Shown: positions 9,550 to 18,584, numbered from the stretch's first letter. The stretch: DNA of 64,000 nucleotides from Chroogloeocystis siderophila 5.2 s.c.1 (GCF_001904655.1 NZ_MRCC01000014.1:89791-153790), one strand, 5' to 3'. Notes: generated by a model not told the origin, from the sequence alone. Made by a program: numbers and translations.

Positions 9550-10719
9550 ATGATCCAGAATTTATCAGGTTGGGTTGGTTATCTAATTTTTCTTATCATC
9601 TCAACTGCTGTTTTTGCTTTATTTAGTTTAGGCTTAAATTTGCAGTGGGGATTTACTGGGCTAATTAACTTTGGTCATGTCGCCTTTATGACCATAGGCG
9701 CTTATACAACGGTTTTGCTAACCTTGCACGGCGTTCCTCTGATTATCGCTGCACTTGTTGGAGCGGGCGCCGCTGCATTGTTAGGATTGATTATTGGTTT
9801 ATCGACACTACGTTTACGGCAAGATTATCTAGCAATTGTCACGATTGGTGTCTCTGAATTACTACGATTAGTTGTTAATAATCAAGATTTACCAACAGGA
9901 AATGGGTTTACACCAGGTTCGTTTGGCGTACAAGGCTATCCTCTACCACTTGTAAGTTTTGACCCAACGTTGCTGACACGTTTGGGTATGATTGCATTGC
10001 TGACGTTGGTTGTTGGAGTGTGTTATTGGCGTTTGTGGAAGTGGGTGGTGGGAAAGGCGCAGCAGAAATTGCAGAAATTGCAGGGGCAAGGCAATGCCTT
10101 GCCCGTACGAAATTTTTTATCACGGTTGATGTTGGGGGTTTTGGCAGCGGGATTGATTTTAGTGTTGTTTTTCGCAGGTGCGATCGCGCTCTATAATTAC
10201 ACGAGTTATGCCAATGCAGGGTTGATGCTAATTTCAGTTTTGGTTTTAGCGTTGGTGTTTTGGCGGCTAGAAGTATTGGTGCGATCGCCTTGGGGAAGAG
10301 TCCTCAAAGCGATTCGGGAAGATGAAGATGTCGCGACGGCGTTGGGAAAAAACGTGTTTTGGTACAAGTTGCAAGCGTTGATGTTGGGAGGTGCGATCGC
10401 CGGAGTTTCGGGCGCATTATTAGCATGGCAATTGACAACGATTTACCCTGATAATTTCCAACCACAAATTACGTTTGATGCTTGGACGATGGTGATTTTA
10501 GGTGGTGCAGGAAATAATGTTGGCACGTTACTCGGTGCGGTGGTTTACTGGGCGTATGACGCGATTACGCGCTTTGCTTTACCTGCAATTTTCCCGCTGG
10601 ATGAAGCGCGATTAGGTGCATTTCGGATTATGGTGATTGGTTTAATTTTGATGTTACTGATGCTGTGGCGTCCACAAGGGATTTTAGGTAAGAAGGAGGA
10701 ATTAACGCTGGGAAAATGA
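9550..10719 (+). CDS. livM: branched-chain/neutral amino acid ABC permease (LivM/NatC type)
   Basis: Inner-membrane permease of the hydrophobic amino acid transporter family. The 389-residue protein shows the LivM signature GLNLQWGFTGLINFGHVAFMTIGAY near the N terminus, many hydrophobic segments, and the ATPase-contact loop (SPWGRVLKAIREDEDVATALGKN) before the last helices. It is longer than many LivM proteins because of a cytoplasmic segment around residues 155-190. Part of that segment, GQGNALPVR, is encoded by a palindromic dispersed repeat at 10084-10104. It precedes the ATPase gene by 44 bases, so they form a unit. No LivH-type partner or binding protein lies nearby; in cyanobacterial Nat systems the subunits are usually scattered. 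Confidence 0.87.
   Translation: MIQNLSGWVGYLIFLIISTAVFALFSLGLNLQWGFTGLINFGHVAFMTIGAYTTVLLTLHGVPLIIAALVGAGAAALLGLIIGLSTLRLRQDYLAIVTIGVSELLRLVVNNQDLPTGNGFTPGSFGVQGYPLPLVSFDPTLLTRLGMIALLTLVVGVCYWRLWKWVVGKAQQKLQKLQGQGNALPVRNFLSRLMLGVLAAGLILVLFFAGAIALYNYTSYANAGLMLISVLVLALVFWRLEVLVRSPWGRVLKAIREDEDVATALGKNVFWYKLQALMLGGAIAGVSGALLAWQLTTIYPDNFQPQITFDAWTMVILGGAGNNVGTLLGAVVYWAYDAITRFALPAIFPLDEARLGAFRIMVIGLILMLLMLWRPQGILGKKEELTLGK
10084..10104 (+). repeat. palindromic dispersed repeat inside the livM gene
   Basis: GGGCAAGGCA-A-TGCCTTGCCC: ten-base arms that pair perfectly around one base, flanked by AG and GTACG. This word is a common intergenic repeat in cyanobacterial genomes (from general knowledge), but here it is read in frame as GQGNALPVR without breaking the gene. 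Confidence 0.8.
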
Positions 10720-10763
10720 GTAGCTAGTAGTTAGTAGCTTGAAAAAGGAATTACTCATACACA

Positions 10764-11525
10764 ATGGATACACCCTTATTAGCAGCGAGTGGTTTAGTTA
10801 AAAGTTTTGGTGGAATTAAAGCCGTTGACAATGCCGAAATTACTGTAGCACCAGGTAGTATTACAGGTTTAATTGGTCCCAATGGTGCAGGGAAAACAAC
10901 ATTGTTTAACTTGTTATCAAACTTTATTCGCCCAGATAAAGGTCGCGTAATTTTTGATGGCAAACCGATTCAAGAGTTACAATCGCACACAATTGCGCAA
11001 CAAGGAATGGTGCGGACGTTTCAGGTAGCCCGAACGCTTTCGCGGCTATCGGTGATGGAAAATATGCTGCTAGCAGCGCAAAATCAACTTGGAGAGAACT
11101 TTTGGCAAGTGCAGTTCCGACCATACCTGATTAAGAAACAAGAACGTCACCTGCAACAGCGTGCAATGTTGCTTTTAGAATCGGTTGGGTTAGCGCATAT
11201 GGCGTATGAGTATGCAGGGGCGCTATCAGGGGGACAGCGCAAGTTACTGGAAATGGCGCGGGCGTTGATGACACAACCGAAGTTAATTTTATTAGATGAA
11301 CCTGCGGCGGGGGTAAATCCTACATTGATCAATCAAATCTGCGATCGCATCCAAACTTGGAACCGTGAAGGAATGACGTTTTTGATTATAGAACACAATA
11401 TGGATGTGATTATGTCTTTGTGCGATCGCGTTTGGGTACTTGCTGAAGGTCGTAATCTTGCAGTTGGTACTCCGAGTGAAATTCAAAGTAATCCACAAGT
11501 TTTAGCAGCGTATTTAGGTCAATAG
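10764..11525 (+). CDS. livG: amino acid ABC transporter ATPase (LivG/NatA type)
   Basis: A 253-residue ATPase that drives the permease encoded just upstream. It has Walker A (GPNGAGKTT), a Q-loop region (MVRTFQVARTL), the ABC signature LSGGQRKLLEMARAL, Walker B (LILLDEPAAGVNP) and the switch histidine in IIEHNMDVIM. The GVNP after Walker B and the C-terminal GTPSEIQSNPQVLAAYLG are typical of LivG. The stop at 11523-11525 directly abuts the start of the next frame, a frameshifted gene of unknown function. Confidence 0.92.
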   Translation: MDTPLLAASGLVKSFGGIKAVDNAEITVAPGSITGLIGPNGAGKTTLFNLLSNFIRPDKGRVIFDGKPIQELQSHTIAQQGMVRTFQVARTLSRLSVMENMLLAAQNQLGENFWQVQFRPYLIKKQERHLQQRAMLLLESVGLAHMAYEYAGALSGGQRKLLEMARALMTQPKLILLDEPAAGVNPTLINQICDRIQTWNREGMTFLIIEHNMDVIMSLCDRVWVLAEGRNLAVGTPSEIQSNPQVLAAYLGQ

Positions 11526-12395
11526 ATGATCGGTTCGCCAGAAGTCAACAAAATCATCAGAAAAATTTTATCTCCTGTACTGCGAGGTAATGGCTTCGAT
11601 AAAGTCAAGACGAGAAATAATTGGGCTGACCGCGATCCTTGTATTTGGGTTTTAAATATTCGGGCAGTAAAACCGCATTCTTTTCCTTCTGTGTCAGTGA
11701 GTGTTTGGTTAGGAATTTACTATAAGTTTATTTCTCCAGATATTCCAGGAAGATTACTCGTTGATACTGATAAAGATGGTAAACTTATTCCTAAAGAATG
11801 GATGTGTCATATTAGAAATCATTTAGTTTTAGCTGAACTAGACCAATCTAAATATACAAAATCTCTGCGTTCTTCTGCTGAAGCTAATAGAAACGATATT
11901 TGGTGGATAGAACCTGACGGTAGTAATTTAGAAGACGTGATTCACGATATTAAAATAGCTTTTTTTAACTCAAGGAATTCAGTGGTTTAATGCTTACTTC
12001 GATTTAGAATATGCTTTTAGTTGCATTGACTTTCTCGCACCTGATTTTTTAGTTGAAGACATTGATGAAACAGGAAGAATGGTAACCACGCTGCAAGAGA
12101 CTTCGCCAAATACCTTGGTTATCAAGATAAAGTCGTAGCGTATGTAGCGTGGGAGGAGAGTCGAAAACGAGAATATTTAAAGCGCGTGTGTGAGTTTGGT
12201 GGAGGGGTTATTGATACCTGCGATTTAGAAATAGAATTAGAATTAAACCGCAACGTTATCCTTGAAAAAGATACTTTTACAAACTCAGGTTTTGTTTTTT
12301 CCAAAACAACTTACCCTGGTCATGGTCCTCGCTGGGATCAATATTGGAAAGTCTCTCAAGATGTACCGATTAATTCACGTCTTGATAATTCTTAA
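11526..12395 (+). pseudogene. DUF4304-like protein, frameshifted twice
   Basis: The first 145 codons (from ATG 11526) resemble the DUF4304 family, cytoplasmic proteins of unknown role. In the run of T at 11960-11966 the frame is lost: the annotated reading ends 24 bases later at TAA, while the frame one base on continues as LTQGIQWFNAYFDLEYAFS through DFLVEDIDETGRM. Around 12080 the first frame resumes as GNHAARDFAKYLGYQDKVV and runs to TAA 12393-12395. Removing one T and one compensating change nearby would give a single protein of about 289 residues. It starts immediately after the ATPase stop. Either a recent pseudogene or a sequencing error in the homopolymer; I cannot tell which. Confidence 0.7.
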
Positions 12396-12501
12396 TAAAT
12401 TAGTATAAATACATACAAATCGTGGCTATTTGTAGTGTATATCTTTGAAAATCTGTCAAAGAGCGTGCTATATACAAAGTTGAATTGTGTGAGGAGAGTT
12501 T

Positions 12502-14199
12502 GTGTCAAAAGTATTACGCCGAATGGCGAATAATAGCCTATTTGTACTGCATTTTTTGCTGTATCAATTCACAAGCGTTGCAAGTGCTTCAGAAGCAAAC
12601 CCAGATAACCTTTTAACTCAGTCTAAATCTGCATCAACGCCAGAAATGGCGCAAGTCACGTCGGTTTCCCAACTTTCTGACGTACAGCCGACAGATTGGG
12701 CGTTTCAAGCGTTGCAATCGTTGGTTGAGCGTTATGGTTGCATTACAGGATATCCTGATGGAACTTATCGCGGTAATCGCGCATTAACGCGTTATGAATT
12801 TGCGGCGGGGTTGAATGCGTGTTTGAATCGCGTTAACGAATTGATCGCCGCAGCAACAAGCGATCAACTAAGTCGGGAAGATTTAGCTACTCTCCAAAGA
12901 TTACAAGAAGAATTTACAGCTGAACTTGCAAGCTTGCGTGGAAGAGTCGATGCTTTAGAAGCGCAAACCGCCGAACTTGAAGCAAATCAGTTTTCTACCA
13001 CAACAAAACTTGTAGGGGAAGCTATCACGTATCTTGGTGATGCCTTTGGTGAAACTGCGAGCGATATTAATAATACAACACTCGGTTATCGCGTTCGCCT
13101 GAATTTTGATACAAGTTTCACTGGACAAGATCGCTTGCGAACTCGCTTACAAGCAACAAATTTAAGATTATTCGATTCAGGCGGAACGTTTGGCGGTAGT
13201 CAAGGAACTCGTGAGGGACAAGACGTTACAGATCCACCAGAACTATTTGGATTTGGTAACACAGGTGAAACACGTGTAGCACCTAGTAGTATTGCCCAGA
13301 GTGGTGAAGTTATCTTAACTACGTTGCAGTATCAGTTTCCTGTAAGCGATCGCTTGCGCATTTACTTAGAAGCAAATGGAACCGATCCGACATCCATTAC
13401 CGATCCAATTAGTCCATTTTCTGTTACGGCAACAGGTGCGGTATCTAACTTCGGACAACTTAATCCGATGTATATTCCCATCGGTAACCAAGCTGGTATT
13501 GGGGCAAACTTTTTAGTCACACCAGAACTCAGCTTAGACTTTGGCTATTTAGGAGGAACTAACGCCAATAACCCAGATTCAGGCTTATTTAACGGCGATT
13601 ACAGTGCGTTTACCCAGTTAGTTTACAATAGCGATCGCGCTAGATTAGGTTTATTTTATCTCAATGGTTACTCTAGTAATTTTGGCGTTGATACGCTTGC
13701 AGGTAGTAATCCCGCAAAAGTGATTGTTGTCAACGATGTCAACAACCCTGAAAATAATTTGAATAATCCAATTGTTGCAAATGTCTACGGCGCACAAGTT
13801 AATTTCCGCGTTTTTGAAGGATTTGAAATCGGTGGTTGGGTAGGTTATACTGCGGCGCGGGCTGTGGGTGAAATTAAAGGCGATGCAGATATCTGGAATT
13901 ATGCCGTAACGTTATATTTTCCTGACTTATTCCGCGAAGGAAACGCTGGTGGTATTGTTGTCGGTATGCAACCACGCCTCACAGGAACAAGTAATGCTAT
14001 TTTAGCCGCAGCAATTGGTTTACCCGACGGGCAAAGAAGCGATCGCGATACAGGTTTACATCTCGAAGCTTTCTATCGCTATCAGTTAACCGATAATATC
14101 TCAATTACGCCTGGTATCTTTTGGTTAACTGCACCAAACCACGACGCGCGTAATCCTGATGTTGTGATTGGCGTGATTAGAACTTCGTTTGTATTCTAA
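12502..14199 (+). CDS. SLH-domain outer-membrane porin (iron-uptake porin/OprB type)
   Basis: A 565-residue outer-membrane protein. It starts at GTG 12502 with GAGGAGAG nearby and carries an N-terminal signal peptide (hydrophobic FVLHFLLYQF). An SLH domain follows around residues 55-115 (DVQPTDWAFQALQSLVERYGCITGYPDGTYRGNRALTRYEFA, here split as separate motifs), then a coiled coil around residues 125-165, then a beta-barrel ending in F (VIRTSFVF). This is the standard cyanobacterial porin architecture: the SLH domain binds peptidoglycan-linked polysaccharide and the barrel admits ions, including iron and small solutes. Upstream are only short AT-rich sequences; I found no clear Fur box. Confidence 0.9.
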   Translation: MSKVLRRMANNSLFVLHFLLYQFTSVASASEANPDNLLTQSKSASTPEMAQVTSVSQLSDVQPTDWAFQALQSLVERYGCITGYPDGTYRGNRALTRYEFAAGLNACLNRVNELIAAATSDQLSREDLATLQRLQEEFTAELASLRGRVDALEAQTAELEANQFSTTTKLVGEAITYLGDAFGETASDINNTTLGYRVRLNFDTSFTGQDRLRTRLQATNLRLFDSGGTFGGSQGTREGQDVTDPPELFGFGNTGETRVAPSSIAQSGEVILTTLQYQFPVSDRLRIYLEANGTDPTSITDPISPFSVTATGAVSNFGQLNPMYIPIGNQAGIGANFLVTPELSLDFGYLGGTNANNPDSGLFNGDYSAFTQLVYNSDRARLGLFYLNGYSSNFGVDTLAGSNPAKVIVVNDVNNPENNLNNPIVANVYGAQVNFRVFEGFEIGGWVGYTAARAVGEIKGDADIWNYAVTLYFPDLFREGNAGGIVVGMQPRLTGTSNAILAAAIGLPDGQRSDRDTGLHLEAFYRYQLTDNISITPGIFWLTAPNHDARNPDVVIGVIRTSFVF

Positions 14200-14239
14200 T
14201 GAAAACTGATCGCCGATCCTAGTTAACTAAATATAAAAT

Positions 14240-14265
14240 GTGGGGTAGGTATCTTGCCTGCCCAC
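14240..14265. repeat. GTGGGGTAGG...CCTGCCCAC-type palindromic repeat
   Basis: Imperfect inverted repeat in the gap between the porin and the metallo-hydrolase gene. It resembles a frequent cyanobacterial intergenic repeat and may act as a hairpin between the two genes; it lacks a T-run, so I do not call it a terminator. Confidence 0.45.
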
Positions 14266-14291
14266 GTTGACTCACTTAGTAACTCAATCCT

Positions 14292-15107
14292 GTGAACAAT
14301 AAATCAGTATGTGATAGTTGGTTTGCAACTCACAAAATTAGCGATCTCCTCTACTGCATCAACGAAATTCACTACTGGGAATGGAATCGGGCGAATATCT
14401 GGTTAATCAAAGGACAAAAGCAAGATTTACTCATTGATACAGGTTTAGGTGTTGCTAGCTTGCGACAATACATCGCAAGTTTAATCGATAAACCGCTACT
14501 GGCGATCGCTTCTCACGTTCATTTCGATCACGCGGGTGGAATTCATGAATTTGACGAGATTGCGATTCACACCGCTGAAGCTGAAGCTTTACGCCACGGA
14601 GATTGTCACGCAGCTTTGTGCAATCCTGAATCAGGTTGGATACTTGACGAACACTTTTCGCAATTACCCTATCCAGGTTTTACCGCGACACAGTATACTT
14701 TTCAAGCCGCAGAACCGACTCAATTATTACAAGAAGGCGACGTCATTGATTTAGGCGATCGCGCCTTTGAAATTTTACATCTTCCTGGGCACTCTCCTGG
14801 ATGCATTGCCTTATACGACCCATTTAGCCAAGAACTTTTTTCTGGCGATATCATTTACGATGGTGACTTACTCGATCAACTTCCTGGTAGCGATATTTCC
14901 GCTTACATTGCATCTTACGAATACCTACAGCACTTACCTGTAGAAATCGTTTACCCTGGACACTATCACATGTTTGGACAACAACGAATGCAAGAACTCA
15001 TTGCAGATTATCTTGCAGCCAAACGTCAACCTGGTTGCCCTGCAAAAAATTTTAGTCTCAATACTCAAGAAATCGTTAAGCAACACACGCATAGAAGTGG
15101 TGGCTAA
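14292..15107 (+). CDS. MBL-fold metallo-hydrolase
   Basis: A 271-residue metallo-beta-lactamase-fold enzyme starting at GTG 14292. It has the zinc motif SHVHFDHAGG (H-x-H-x-D-H), the third ligand in LHLPGHSPGC, an aspartate ligand in LFSGDIIYDG, and a final histidine in VYPGHYHMF, so both metal sites look complete. The glyoxalase II-like or lactonase-like arrangement suggests hydrolysis of a thioester, lactone or similar compound, but the substrate cannot be read from the sequence. It is convergent with the TetR gene 7 bases downstream. Confidence 0.85.
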   Translation: MNNKSVCDSWFATHKISDLLYCINEIHYWEWNRANIWLIKGQKQDLLIDTGLGVASLRQYIASLIDKPLLAIASHVHFDHAGGIHEFDEIAIHTAEAEALRHGDCHAALCNPESGWILDEHFSQLPYPGFTATQYTFQAAEPTQLLQEGDVIDLGDRAFEILHLPGHSPGCIALYDPFSQELFSGDIIYDGDLLDQLPGSDISAYIASYEYLQHLPVEIVYPGHYHMFGQQRMQELIADYLAAKRQPGCPAKNFSLNTQEIVKQHTHRSGG

Positions 15108-15114
15108 ACACTAG

Positions 15115-15780
15115 TCAAATCTTTTCTCGAAACTGATCGAGACCATTGAGGATCAATTCGAGTCCGAACTCGAAATCATGAATACCATCATAACGACCTT
15201 CAATGACGTGATGCGTAAGCTGATTGAGGTAAGGGTACTGATCCGCAGGGATGAATGCAACGAAGTTTTTCGCGACCTCTGCATACTCTGTCGCTGCGAG
15301 GGGAAAGTTCAGTTCCTGAAGCGTAAATCCATAAATATGGCTATCGATCGCATTCCACGCCCGATCTGCCATCTCAAACGAAAAGCCTGCTTTGCATAAA
15401 CAGCCTAACGTCGCATCTACATAGCGCAACATCGCTGAACCTGTATTCATCTGTGACATTAACGCCATCGTTGCCCAGGGATGACGCAACAGCACCTCGT
15501 GAGCCGAGATCGCCCGTCGCCGCATTGCTGTTTTCCAGTCAGTTTCAAGGCTAGGCACTTCAATCTCGCTCACTACAATATCAACAATGCCACATAAGAT
15601 ATCGTCCTTATTGGTGACATGATTATACAGTGACATCGCCTTGACGCCCAATTTCTGAGCTAGCTTCCGCATGGAGAGTGATTCAACGCCTTCCTCGTCG
15701 GCTATGCGCATAGCCGCGTACAGTATTTTTTCTCGACTTAGTGGGGTTGGGGGAGGTGTATGAGAGTTTTTTTTTGCCAT
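15115..15780 (-). CDS. TetR family repressor (TetR_C_1 type)
   Basis: A 221-residue transcription repressor. The N-terminal helix-turn-helix spans about residues 14-62 (ILYAAMRIADEEGVESLSMRKLAQKLGV, MSLYNHV). The C-terminal ligand domain resembles that of the tetracycline repressor group. It is transcribed divergently from the NAD(P)H quinone oxidoreductase-like gene at 15955. The gap carries two identical-arm palindromes that overlap a likely promoter, so it probably represses that gene, and maybe itself, until a small ligand binds. The ligand is unknown. Confidence 0.88.
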   Translation of the reverse strand: MAKKNSHTPPPTPLSREKILYAAMRIADEEGVESLSMRKLAQKLGVKAMSLYNHVTNKDDILCGIVDIVVSEIEVPSLETDWKTAMRRRAISAHEVLLRHPWATMALMSQMNTGSAMLRYVDATLGCLCKAGFSFEMADRAWNAIDSHIYGFTLQELNFPLAATEYAEVAKNFVAFIPADQYPYLNQLTHHVIEGRYDGIHDFEFGLELILNGLDQFREKI

Positions 15781-15844
15781 TTAATCGGATCAATTCTTAA
15801 CGCACAAAACAAGTAAATTCTAGGGTTTGAGTTTGCTTTTCATC

Positions 15845-15872
15845 TTGACAAACTTACGGCGTAAGTTAAACT
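15845..15872 (+). promoter_or_regulatory. promoter of the oxidoreductase gene
   Basis: TTGACA at 15845-15850 is a perfect -35 box. A 16-base spacer leads to TAAACT at 15867-15872, a four-of-six match to the -10 consensus. The first operator fills the spacer and the second starts inside the -10 box, the arrangement expected for repression by steric blocking. Confidence 0.6.
15852..15866. promoter_or_regulatory. TetR operator O1
   Basis: ACTTAC-GGC-GTAAGT, a perfect 6-3-6 palindrome lying between the -35 and -10 boxes in the gap between the divergent tetR-type and oxidoreductase genes. Confidence 0.75.
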
Positions 15873-15884
15873 TACAGTGTAAGT
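15870..15884. promoter_or_regulatory. TetR operator O2
   Basis: ACTTAC-AGT-GTAAGT, with the same six-base arms as O1 and its centre exactly 18 bases from that of O1. It overlaps the end of the -10 box and the probable transcription start. Confidence 0.75.
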
Positions 15885-15954
15885 CAAAATATTGAAGGTC
15901 ATGAAAATATCGAATACCCCCATCCCCGTACTAGGGGACAACAAAAATGACAAA

Positions 15955-16926
15955 ATGAAAGCGATCGTCCTCACCAAATACGGTTCACCAGAGGTGTTGA
16001 GTCTGCAAGAAGTTGACAAGCCGGTTGTGCCAGACAATGGCGTACTGGTGCGGGTTCATGCTGCGTCTGTTAATGCTGGCGACTGGCATCTCATGCGAGG
16101 GACTCCATTCTTCATTCGTTTCATATTTGGGGGAGTCCTCAAGCCAAAAATCAAGATCATCGGTTGTGATGTAGCAGGGCAAGTTGAAACGGTTGGTAAA
16201 GATGTCACGCAGTTTAAGCCTGGTGATGAAGTCTTTGGAGACTTGTCTGAGTGTGGTTTCGGTGCATTTGCCGAGTACGTTTGTGCAACAGAAACTGCCT
16301 TGGTGCTAAAACCAGTTGCTATAACATTTGAAGTAGCTGCAACTGTTCCTGGGGCAGCCCTTGCTGCTTTGCAGGGTTTGCGAGATGTGGGTCAAATTCA
16401 GTCAGGGCAGAAAGTGTTGATCGCTGGTGCATCCGGCGGTGTGGGTTCTTTCGCAGTGCAAATTGCCAAGGCATTTGGTGCTGAGGTGACTGCTTTATGC
16501 AGCACAAAAAAAATGAATATGGTGCGATCGTTTGGCGCAGATTGCGTGATTGACTACACTCAAACAGATGTCACCCAACATGGGCAGCGTTATGACCTAA
16601 TATTTGATGCAGCAGCGTATCGTTCAGTTTTCGACTATTTGCCAATATTGACTCCTGGGGGAACCTACGTCATGGTTGGCGGATCTATTGCTCGATTTTT
16701 CCAAGTAATGCTTCTTGGATCTTGGATTTCGAGAACCAGTCACCGGAAGGTAAAATGTCTGGCTTCAAAACCTAATCAAAAGGATCTCGTTACTTTGAGA
16801 GAGTTGATGGTAGCAGGCAAGATCGTCCCCTTTATCGATCGATACTACGACTTGAGCGAAGTCCCTGCCGCAATTCGTCATCTTGAACAGAGACAAGTGA
16901 TGGGAAAAGTTGCCATTGGTATTTGA
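15955..16926 (+). CDS. NAD(P)-dependent alcohol dehydrogenase / quinone oxidoreductase-like (MDR)
   Basis: About 323 residues of the medium-chain dehydrogenase/reductase superfamily. The N-terminal GroES-like domain has GCDVAGQVETVGKDV and FKPGDEVFGD, and the Rossmann domain has AGASGGVGSFAVQIAKAFGA for cofactor binding. No zinc-binding cysteine cluster is seen, so it resembles zinc-free quinone oxidoreductases or enoyl reductases that handle reactive carbonyls or quinones. ATG 15955 (MKAIVLTKYGSPEVL) is the conserved family start; in-frame upstream starts (TTG 15892, ATG 15901) would add 18-21 residues. Expression is probably controlled by the divergent TetR repressor through O1 and O2. Confidence 0.88.
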   Translation: MKAIVLTKYGSPEVLSLQEVDKPVVPDNGVLVRVHAASVNAGDWHLMRGTPFFIRFIFGGVLKPKIKIIGCDVAGQVETVGKDVTQFKPGDEVFGDLSECGFGAFAEYVCATETALVLKPVAITFEVAATVPGAALAALQGLRDVGQIQSGQKVLIAGASGGVGSFAVQIAKAFGAEVTALCSTKKMNMVRSFGADCVIDYTQTDVTQHGQRYDLIFDAAAYRSVFDYLPILTPGGTYVMVGGSIARFFQVMLLGSWISRTSHRKVKCLASKPNQKDLVTLRELMVAGKIVPFIDRYYDLSEVPAAIRHLEQRQVMGKVAIGI

Positions 16927-17017
16927 TATGCAGTCTATTAGTTTGTATTCATAATAACAAAACAAAATTCTCTCTTACCTATACTTGTTATAATATGTAC
17001 ACTTAACGCGCCTTGTT

Positions 17018-18052
17018 ATGGTATTCACCATTTCAACCAAAGCAATATCAAAAATTGACACTTCTTATTATTTGCATCATAAAAAGCATCTGTGGAATGC
17101 GATCGCAATTGCCTATACTTTAGGTGGATACGGTAGTGCGATCGCGCTGATTCTCCTTTCCAATTTTTGGCTCAACGCCTTAGGAGTTGTATTGCTTGCT
17201 CATAGCCTGATTATTTCAGCATATCTATCCCACGAATTTATGCACGGCACGATTTTTGCTGAACGCAAGTGGAATGCCGTTGGTGGTAATATTATGCTGT
17301 GGCTAAACGGTGGCTGTTATGCTCGATTTAGAGATTTAACGCAAGATCACATTGCACATCACATCAATCGTGTTGATTTTGCTGCATTTAACATTGCGGA
17401 TTTGATGAACAAGCTACCCGCATTTATCCGCAACATCATCTTAGGATTAGAGTGGCTGCACTTCCCAATTGTTTCATTTATCTTTCAGTGGCGCAGTATT
17501 TTTGCACCTTTTTGGGAACCGCAACGACAGGATGAACGCGGAAGAATTATGACGCTTCTCATAGTACGTGGATTACTATTGACTGGATTAGCATTGATGT
17601 CACTCAAAGCGCTAGCACTATATTTTCTCAGCTACATTGGTATGATTATTGTGCTACGATTTGTTGATGCTTTTCAGCATACTTATGAAGCGATTCCTGT
17701 CGGTTCGCCGTTACCGAAACGAGATTACACCTACGAACAAACCAACACATTTTCTAACGTGATTTCGCAACGTTACTGGTGGCTGAACTTGTTACTTTTA
17801 AACTTTGGCTATCACAACGCACATCACGAACTGATGAAATGTCCTTGGCATAGTTTACACGAACTTGACCGCGAGATATTTACAGGCGAAGAAGTGCACT
17901 ACGTTACGCTACCGAAATTATTAGGAAACTACCATCGCTTTCGGATAGAGCGAATTTTCTCGGATCAAGGGACTGCAATTAATGAACAGGGTAACTTGCA
18001 ATTAGAGACGTTTTATGGTGCGATCGGTGTGTCGTTCTTAGTGAAGTTTTAA
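17018..18052 (+). CDS. fatty acid desaturase family protein
   Basis: A 344-residue membrane di-iron enzyme. The three histidine boxes are complete: HEFMH near residue 71, HIAHH near residue 111, and HNAHH near residue 268, on the cytoplasmic side of four or so hydrophobic segments. These ligate two irons for O2-dependent desaturation or hydroxylation of a lipid chain. Box spacing is that of the FA_desaturase superfamily; it does not by itself tell an acyl-lipid desaturase from a carotenoid hydroxylase/ketolase relative. The GAF gene begins 4 bases downstream, which suggests co-transcription. Confidence 0.82.
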   Translation: MVFTISTKAISKIDTSYYLHHKKHLWNAIAIAYTLGGYGSAIALILLSNFWLNALGVVLLAHSLIISAYLSHEFMHGTIFAERKWNAVGGNIMLWLNGGCYARFRDLTQDHIAHHINRVDFAAFNIADLMNKLPAFIRNIILGLEWLHFPIVSFIFQWRSIFAPFWEPQRQDERGRIMTLLIVRGLLLTGLALMSLKALALYFLSYIGMIIVLRFVDAFQHTYEAIPVGSPLPKRDYTYEQTNTFSNVISQRYWWLNLLLLNFGYHNAHHELMKCPWHSLHELDREIFTGEEVHYVTLPKLLGNYHRFRIERIFSDQGTAINEQGNLQLETFYGAIGVSFLVKF

Positions 18053-18056
18053 TTTC

Positions 18057-18581
18057 ATGCAATTACCTGAAGCTTTAGAAAACGTTTTTGCGGATAATCG
18101 CGAACCTGATGCAATTTTTAATGAATTGCTACCTGCATTATGTAATATATTGCAAACAGATCGGTGCTTTCTGTATCTGCGCAATCCGTACAATCAAACG
18201 GGAAAAGTAGCATATTGCTGGCGACGAAGTGCAGAAATTCCTAATGTCATAGATTCAGAATGGAGTAAAGAACCTGAATCACTCGCCGCAGAAGACCCTT
18301 TGTTTTCCGCAGCGTTACAAGCTAAACCTTCTGTGTATGTTGAAGATGTCGAAATGGCAAATTCGGAAGTTGTTAATTTAGATTTTGAACGCAAACATTT
18401 TGGTCATCGCGCCTTAATTCACGCTCACCTATGCAAAGATGGTTTATTGTGGGGAATTTTGCAACCGTGTATTTTTGGTAAATCCAGAGTTTGGAGTGAC
18501 AGCGATCGCGCCATCATCACAGAATTGGAACAACGGTTAACACCGCTAGCAATCACTTACGTTAAAACTGTTGGAATTTAG
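18057..18581 (+). CDS. GAF domain protein
   Basis: A 174-residue protein that is essentially one GAF domain (about residues 15-165: LPALCNILQTDRCFLYLRNP, FGHRALIHAHLCKDGLLWGIL). No effector domain is attached. A possible chromophore-type cysteine (ALIHAHLCKDG) is present, but there is no canonical bilin-binding CH motif. It begins 4 bases after the desaturase stop and may report on, or partner with, that gene; this is inference. It is convergent with the ABC ATPase gene. Confidence 0.78.
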   Translation: MQLPEALENVFADNREPDAIFNELLPALCNILQTDRCFLYLRNPYNQTGKVAYCWRRSAEIPNVIDSEWSKEPESLAAEDPLFSAALQAKPSVYVEDVEMANSEVVNLDFERKHFGHRALIHAHLCKDGLLWGILQPCIFGKSRVWSDSDRAIITELEQRLTPLAITYVKTVGI

Positions 18582-18584
18582 CTT

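Noticed and set aside
14536..14754. 72-codon frame inside the MBL hydrolase gene
   Set aside because: Lies wholly within a gene with a complete metal-binding motif set; a shadow frame.
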